In this document: positions 59,602 through 64,000 of the stretch, one piece after another
Position numbering within the stretch: the first letter of the stretch is position 1
How the letters are laid out: every line of letters begins with the position of its first letter
Assembly (NCBI RefSeq): GCF_009760915.1
Contig: NZ_VIDQ01000002.1
Coordinates: 186,001 to 250,000 of the forward strand
From: Azohydromonas aeria
Lineage (GTDB): Bacteria > Pseudomonadota > Gammaproteobacteria > Burkholderiales > Burkholderiaceae_C
Direction: 5' to 3'
Length of the DNA stretch: 64,000 nucleotides
Position numbers and translations under genes: made by a program
Notes under the pieces: generated by a model
Database searches by the model: none
What the model was told of the DNA's origin: nothing
What the model saw: the letters and a program-made list of their open reading frames with translations, nothing else

Positions 59602-59775
59602 GTGACAAGCCTCCTGCCGGCATGTCGGCAACAGTGCCTCGATGCAGCGGCAATTGCATGGTGCGCCGCGTGACCTGAACCGGCGATGAACGCTCATCCG
59701 GTGAGCGGTGTCGGCGGCGGTGCCGCAGTCATGCGCCGCGGGGACCTGATGGGTCATGAACGAGGAGACTTCGAC

Positions 59776-60198
59776 GTGAGGATGCTGATTGCCGTGGACG
59801 ACAGCGACTGCAGCAAGCGCATGCTGGCTTACCTGGTGTCGCACGAGCGCTGGTGTGGCCAGGGGCAGGCATGGACGATCTTTCACGCCGTGCCGCCCGT
59901 ACCGCACCGCGCGGCGGCCCTGGCGGATGCGGACCGCGTCGAGGATTACTACGCCAGCGATGCCGAGCGCGTGCTGCGCCCGGTGCGCACCTTCCTCAAG
60001 CGGCACGGCATCGAGCCCACTTTCGTGCACAAGGTCTGCCCGCCGGCGCGGGAAATTGCCCGTCTGGCCAGCTCGGACAAGTTCGACCTGGTGGTCATGG
60101 GCAGCCACGGGCGTGGCGCCGCGGGTGAGGCTGTGCTGGGCTCAGTGGTACAGAAGGTGCTGGCTTCGACAAAGACACCGGTGCTGGTTGTCCGCTGA
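59776..60198 (+). CDS. Universal stress protein (UspA family)
   Basis: The 140-aa product begins MRMLIAVDDSDCSKRMLAYLV and ends with the nucleotide-binding signature GSHGRGAAGEAVLGSVVQKVLASTKTPVLVVR, seen at residues 106-137. That ATP-binding motif (G-2x-G-9x-G(S/T)) is present. Start is GTG 59776, chosen for its spacing from AGGAG; the ATG at 59782 is the alternative. Confidence 0.92.
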   Translation: MRMLIAVDDSDCSKRMLAYLVSHERWCGQGQAWTIFHAVPPVPHRAAALADADRVEDYYASDAERVLRPVRTFLKRHGIEPTFVHKVCPPAREIARLASSDKFDLVVMGSHGRGAAGEAVLGSVVQKVLASTKTPVLVVR

Positions 60199-60296
60199 AG
60201 CGCTGAGGGAGGCGATCGGTTGCTTGACGCAACGCAAATTCGGCAAGCGCACTTGCACCACCATGCATCGCGTGGAGTGACCTTGGAGAGAGCGTC

Positions 60297-60650
60297 ATGC
60301 GCAACCTGTACGCAGCCCTCATCGCAACCATGCTCGCCAGTGCCGGCCTTCCTTCCTGGAGCCAGCCCGGCCCGCCTGCCAGTGCGGCCAGCATGCCCAG
60401 GCAGGGCAGCGGGCCGACGCACGGTGGTCCCCAGGGCCACTGGGGCCGCGACTACACACCCGGCTGGTCCATGATGAGCGAGGCTGAGCGCAAGGATCAC
60501 CGCGAGCGCATGCAAGGCTTCAAGAGCTACGAGGAATGCAAGGCCTACATGGACAAGCACCACGAGGAGATGGCTGCACGCGCCAAGGAGCGCGGCGCCA
60601 GGCCGCTGCCGAAACCGCGCCGTGATGCCTGCGCAGGCTTCAAGAAGTAG
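60297..60650 (+). CDS. Secreted His/Met-rich small protein
   Basis: The 117-aa product has a signal peptide (MRNLYAALIATMLASAGLPS), a His/Gly-rich segment (GPTHGGPQGHWGRDY) and an acidic-basic helix with CKAYMDKHHEEMAARAKERGA. The many His, Met and two Cys residues suggest a metal-related periplasmic protein. GGAGAGAG precedes the start. It lies 98 bp after the universal stress protein gene. Confidence 0.7.
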   Translation: MRNLYAALIATMLASAGLPSWSQPGPPASAASMPRQGSGPTHGGPQGHWGRDYTPGWSMMSEAERKDHRERMQGFKSYEECKAYMDKHHEEMAARAKERGARPLPKPRRDACAGFKK

Positions 60651-60766
60651 GGCCAACTCCCTCTGGTGTGGACCCTGCGAGGCACGGCTACAACCTTTGA
60701 ACAGCGTGCAGTTGCTTGTTGTGGCTCCTGTTTTTCGTAGCCACATGGTAGAGTCCGCAACTTTTT

Positions 60767-61474
60767 ATGTTTGCTAACGGTGGTCCCGTTATCGCGGCAG
60801 CCATGACAGCCATGTTCACCAAGTTCTGCCGTACCGTAGGCTGGCGCCAGCGCGGTGTCGTCACTGGTGCATGGCTAGACCAGCAACCTCATCCCTTTCT
60901 GCTCAAGCTGGCCATCCTTGTCGCTTCGCTGCTGCTCAGCGGGCCGGTCCGAGCAGCTCCAAACGACAGAGACCTGCACCTTTACTGGGAACAGCGCTGC
61001 CAGGACTGCCATGGGCACTCGGGCGCTTTTTCACGTCGCTTCCTGCAACTGCGCGACGGGCGCCTGGCAGACCTGCACCATGGCACCGACCTGGAGCGAT
61101 TCCTGCACCAGCATTACCTAGCTGACGAACTGGTGGCTCCTGTGATGGCGATGCTCACGGAGCAAGTCACCACACCGGCGCTGTTCGCGCAGCGGTGCGC
61201 CGCATGCCATGGAACGGCCGCTGACTTCGTTCGCAAGTCCCTGACCTTGCGGCAAGGGGAGCTGGTTGGCAAGGACAGCGGCCGACCTGTGGCGCAAACA
61301 CTCTTGACGCACGGCAAGCTCACAGAGAAGGAAGCGTCGCTGGTGGTTGAGAGTCTGCGCCGGGTGCACTTGGAAGTGGCCGGAGCAAACTGGGCTTCCC
61401 CCGGTTCTCCGGACGCTTTTGTTAGCCCCGACGGATTCCTTGCCGACGGTGGCAGTTGGGCCGGCTCGGGTTGA
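60767..61474 (+). CDS. Two-heme c-type cytochrome
   Basis: The product is up to 235 aa; the start is uncertain (ATG 60767; ATG 60803 also possible). A signal-like helix (LLKLAILVASLLLSGPVRA) precedes two heme motifs, CQDCH and CAACH. The middle reads LRDGRLADLHHGTDLERFLHQHYL. It is a soluble or anchored periplasmic electron carrier. The heme-2 region resembles a monoheme cytochrome c domain. It ends 12 bp from the convergent beta-barrel gene. Confidence 0.85.
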   Translation: MFANGGPVIAAAMTAMFTKFCRTVGWRQRGVVTGAWLDQQPHPFLLKLAILVASLLLSGPVRAAPNDRDLHLYWEQRCQDCHGHSGAFSRRFLQLRDGRLADLHHGTDLERFLHQHYLADELVAPVMAMLTEQVTTPALFAQRCAACHGTAADFVRKSLTLRQGELVGKDSGRPVAQTLLTHGKLTEKEASLVVESLRRVHLEVAGANWASPGSPDAFVSPDGFLADGGSWAGSG

Positions 61475-61485
61475 TGGCGCTTCAC

Positions 61486-62667
61486 TCAATACTGCCAGCG
61501 CATGGATGCTGCGATGCGGCTTCTGCCGCTGAAAGCTCCAAAGGTTGCCCCGGACGGCCCTTGGAACCAGTCGCCTTGCAGGAGCAGGATCTGATGGGGT
61601 GACAGCTCGTACGAGAGCTGCAGCGATGACCATGATGAGCCATGAGCCGTTTCGCGAATGTGCAAGGCGCGCCCAGAGAGCCGATCCTGCAGCCACTTGC
61701 GCTGCACGATAAGGCTGGCGAACAGCTGGTCTCGCTCATCATCGCCGCCGCTGGCGCCGTCCACCACGCGGGCGCCGATAAGCTGTCCGGCCACGAACCA
61801 CGGGCCGCTGCGCACGTCCAACCCGGCGCCCAGTGAGAGGGTGCGTCGGTGAGCATCGTTGGACAACAGCTCGCCCGCGTTGCTGGTACGCGCGTACAAG
61901 CCTTCCAGGCGCAGCACCGTCGTGCCCAGCGGTTTGTCCGCGGAGAACCCGACGCTGTCCTGTCTGGTCGGCACGCCTTGCAAGGCCACGCCCTGCGGGC
62001 CCAGGACAGGATGCAGCGACGGCAGCGATTGCCAGCCCCGGATGGCCAGTACATCGGCGTTCCAGCCTGCGGCCTCGAAGCCGTAGCGCACGGCATAGGT
62101 CGCGTTGCGCGGCGAGTCGGCAGGTTCGCGCACCCGCACTGGGAAGCCTTCGAAGCGTCGGGGAAGGCGATCTACAGGCACATGCGGGGCCAGCACCAGT
62201 TGCAAGGAGCCCGATCCCAGCTGCCACTCGGCGTTGGCCATCCACAGCGCCAGCTTGGCTTCTGGCATTTCCTCGTAGAACAGGTCGTGCTGGTCCACCG
62301 GGTTGACGATGTCCGTTACTCTAAGGATGTCCATCCTGCCCCAGTTGAGCTGCTGGGCACCCAGTGTCAGGGTGGCGTCTCCGCTGCGCCAAGCCACGGT
62401 CAGCTCGCGCATCTCCGCGTCGTTGCGCCGCTCGTGCTGCTGCAGCAACGCACGCAGTCGCACTTCCGCCTTGAGTGAGAGCGCGTTGGAGAGCTGCCAC
62501 TTCAGCCCGGGCTGCAACGTCATTCTGAAGGAGTTGCCATCGCCGTCGGCAACCGGCACGCCGCCCAGCGCAGTGGCCTTGCCTTGCCACTGCACGTCAG
62601 CGGCGTTCGCCGCCAGACATGCTGCCCACAGCAGCCAGCTGCCGACAAACCCTGCCATGCAGTTCAT
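61486..62667 (-). CDS. Outer-membrane beta-barrel protein (DUF1302-like)
   Basis: The 393-aa product has a signal peptide (MAGFVGSWLLWAACLAANA). Alternating short amphipathic strands follow, ending SRIAASMRWQY with a C-terminal aromatic residue, typical of a beta-barrel. It is predicted to partner with the LolA-like and permease genes with which it overlaps (4 bp). In related clusters such proteins belong to lipid or lipoprotein export systems; the exact family is not certain. Confidence 0.7.
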   Translation of the reverse strand: MNCMAGFVGSWLLWAACLAANAADVQWQGKATALGGVPVADGDGNSFRMTLQPGLKWQLSNALSLKAEVRLRALLQQHERRNDAEMRELTVAWRSGDATLTLGAQQLNWGRMDILRVTDIVNPVDQHDLFYEEMPEAKLALWMANAEWQLGSGSLQLVLAPHVPVDRLPRRFEGFPVRVREPADSPRNATYAVRYGFEAAGWNADVLAIRGWQSLPSLHPVLGPQGVALQGVPTRQDSVGFSADKPLGTTVLRLEGLYARTSNAGELLSNDAHRRTLSLGAGLDVRSGPWFVAGQLIGARVVDGASGGDDERDQLFASLIVQRKWLQDRLSGRALHIRETAHGSSWSSLQLSYELSPHQILLLQGDWFQGPSGATFGAFSGRSRIAASMRWQY

Positions 62668-63455
62668 TCGGCGCGCAGGTACCGCTGGGACACGAAATGA
62701 TCGTCGAGCGAGGAATCGACCTCCCGCGACAGCGCCGTCAGGCGCGTCATGCGCCCGTTGGCCAGGTTGCGCATCTCGTACACCTGCGGCCGCCAGTAGT
62801 TGCCCACCTTGACCAGCTTGCGCACGTCCAGCCGCTTGGCTTGCGCACCCGCCTTGTCGTAGTAGTCGATGCGCACCGGGTACATCGTCTCCCTCTCGAT
62901 CCAGTACACCTTGCGCGAATAGCCCGAGGCATCCTTCTCGGCAGCGGCGCTGGCCGTGGCTGTGATGACGAAGCACTGCTGCTCGGCGCCGCAGGCTTCG
63001 CCCTCCTTGTCGAGCTGGAAACTATAGGCGTTGCTCTTGTAGTCCTCGAAGTCCTCGTGGGTGAACTCCGTGCCCATGAACCAGTTTGACTTCTCCGCCC
63101 CGGCGATGCGGCGGATGCGGCGGGTAGCGGGCAGGTACATCCAGATGTCGTTGACGGGTTTGGCCTCGTCCACGATGAGCAGCCCGGTGCCCTGAACGAC
63201 CGGCGGGGCCGTGAACTTGAACAGCGTCGACTCGACCCCGCCTTGCTTCTTGTAGTAGAGCTCGATGTCGCGCGATTGCGTCGTCTTCCCCTCGGCGTCG
63301 ATCAGGTCCATCTTGTAGACGGTCTTCTCGGTGCTGCTCTTGATACGGTGCTCGGATTCCTTGATGACACTTGTTCCGTCAGCCCCGAAAGACACGGTCG
63401 TCATGGTTGCCGATGCAAGGGTCAACGCAGCCGCGATCCAGTGTCGGTACTTCAT
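62664..63455 (-). CDS. Outer-membrane lipoprotein-sorting protein (LolA-like)
   Basis: The 263-aa periplasmic product has a signal peptide (ALTLASATMTTVSFG) and an extended beta-sheet body: MWIYLPATRRIRRIAG-like NDIWMYLPATRRIRRIAG, GTEFTHEDFEDYKSN, VYWIERETMYPVRIDYYDK. This is the LolA-like family found next to MMPL/FtsX-type exporters. Its ATG overlaps the permease stop. Confidence 0.85.
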   Translation of the reverse strand: MKYRHWIAAALTLASATMTTVSFGADGTSVIKESEHRIKSSTEKTVYKMDLIDAEGKTTQSRDIELYYKKQGGVESTLFKFTAPPVVQGTGLLIVDEAKPVNDIWMYLPATRRIRRIAGAEKSNWFMGTEFTHEDFEDYKSNAYSFQLDKEGEACGAEQQCFVITATASAAAEKDASGYSRKVYWIERETMYPVRIDYYDKAGAQAKRLDVRKLVKVGNYWRPQVYEMRNLANGRMTRLTALSREVDSSLDDHFVSQRYLRAE

Positions 63456-64000
63456 CCGAATGCCCTCCTGCGCAGCGTCGGCACCATGCCGGCGCGCACG
63501 ATGATGCGAAACGGCGGCAGCGCCGTAAGCGGGAACAATGCCAATGCAGGCAACAGCACGACCAGCAGGTTTGAGACCGTCACGGTCGTATCGACCTGGA
63601 ACCAGGCCTGGCTGAGCACGCTGTTGAGCGCGTGGGAGATGCCCACCCCCACCGCGACGGCCAGCGCTGCGCCCGCCGCACCGATCAGCGCGACCTCCAG
63701 CACGATCATGGCAAGTACGGTGCGGTCGGCAAAGCCGATGGTGCGCAGCGTCGAGTACTCGCCCAGCCGCCGCAGTACCCCATAGGCGGTGGTCGCAAAG
63801 AGGAACAGCACGGCCACCGCCAGGCTGAAGCCGAATGCCAGGTAGACGATGCCTGCGATCTCCTTGAGGTGATCGACAAATTCCTGGATCAGGCGGCTCT
63901 TGGACGTAACCCGGCCAACACGGTCGAACCGGTACAGCTGGTCCGGCTGCAACTGAGGCTGCGCCTTGAGAAACGTGCCCGTAACCTGGTCAGCCATGTC
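63452..64000 (-). CDS. FtsX/MacB-like ABC transporter permease, C-terminal part
   Basis: The N-terminus lies beyond base 64000. The visible 182 residues hold three hydrophobic helices (IVYLAFGFSLAVAVLFLFATTAYGV; AMIVLEVALIGAAGAALAVAVGVGI; LLVVLLPALALFPLTAL) and the FtsX-type RLGEYSTLRTIGFADRTVLAMIV cytoplasmic coupling segment, seen at about residues 75-97 of the visible part. It likely drives extraction of lipids or lipoproteins to the LolA-like and barrel proteins. Confidence 0.9.
   Translation of the reverse strand, partial: DMADQVTGTFLKAQPQLQPDQLYRFDRVGRVTSKSRLIQEFVDHLKEIAGIVYLAFGFSLAVAVLFLFATTAYGVLRRLGEYSTLRTIGFADRTVLAMIVLEVALIGAAGAALAVAVGVGISHALNSVLSQAWFQVDTTVTVSNLLVVLLPALALFPLTALPPFRIIVRAGMVPTLRRRAFG

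Overview
The window looks like a high-GC betaproteobacterial replicon, most likely Burkholderiales and probably Comamonadaceae. The signs are tightly packed GC-rich genes with 4-bp start/stop overlaps, a fused indolepyruvate oxidoreductase, a leucine-catabolism cluster, a Bug/TctC solute-binding protein, and a diheme cytochrome / DUF1924 / cytochrome b561 set. The species cannot be named from this sequence alone.

Region A (1-25 kb) is metabolic and mostly on the minus strand. Biotin synthesis genes bioF-bioD-bioB are followed by a cytochrome P450 that runs off the left edge, the same order as bioFDB-bioI in Bacillus subtilis. Next come ETF-ubiquinone oxidoreductase, etfB-etfA, a GST and a compact leucine-degradation operon (liuA, carbonic anhydrase, liuB, liuC, liuD, HMG-CoA lyase). 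Then comes a 1177-aa fused indolepyruvate:ferredoxin oxidoreductase with a divergent LysR gene. These parts fit together: isovaleryl-CoA dehydrogenase passes electrons to ETF and ETF-QO, methylcrotonyl-CoA carboxylase needs biotin and bicarbonate, and the nearby biotin genes and carbonic anhydrase could supply them. A 22-nt motif is shared upstream of ETF-QO and the indolepyruvate oxidoreductase. A separate unit holds a LysR regulator, an aconitase-family protein with a swivel-large fusion, a Bug protein and a LeuB-like dehydrogenase. It looks like an uncharacterised hydroxyacid catabolic operon.

Region B (25-36.4 kb) is accessory. It has a large tyrosine recombinase, a YecA/SEC-C protein, a divergent LysR/MFS pair, an RNA 2'-phosphotransferase, an orphan gene behind a LexA-like box, and a RES toxin with its antitoxin behind an operator-like inverted repeat. 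It ends with a TnpB gene that has a hairpin-rich 3' end and a second, strongly structured non-coding stretch upstream.

Region C (36.4-50.5 kb) is a plasmid- or chromid-type backbone: a GHKL ATPase, several unknown genes, an AcaB-like protein, a Rep_3-type initiator, an origin-like intergenic stretch with about 22-bp-phased iterons, and parA-parB. Just downstream of parB is a stretch of about 4.95 kb in which I find no credible gene. It carries ten copies of a 17-bp palindrome (consensus GGTGGCCCGGGGCCACC with variants), plus one degenerate copy. I read it as a candidate extended centromere (parS-like) array. It is the strongest candidate here for something undescribed.

Region D (50.5-64 kb) is respiratory and envelope related. 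It has a secreted sialidase-fold protein and a two-component system with a PepSY protein. Diverging from these is a c-type cytochrome / diheme cytochrome / cytochrome b561 / rubredoxin set, with a palindromic double direct-repeat operator between the two arms. Then come a P-type ATPase broken by a one-base insertion, a universal stress protein, a two-heme cytochrome, and the end of an FtsX-permease / LolA-like / beta-barrel export operon cut by the right edge. I saw no rRNA, tRNA or CRISPR array.
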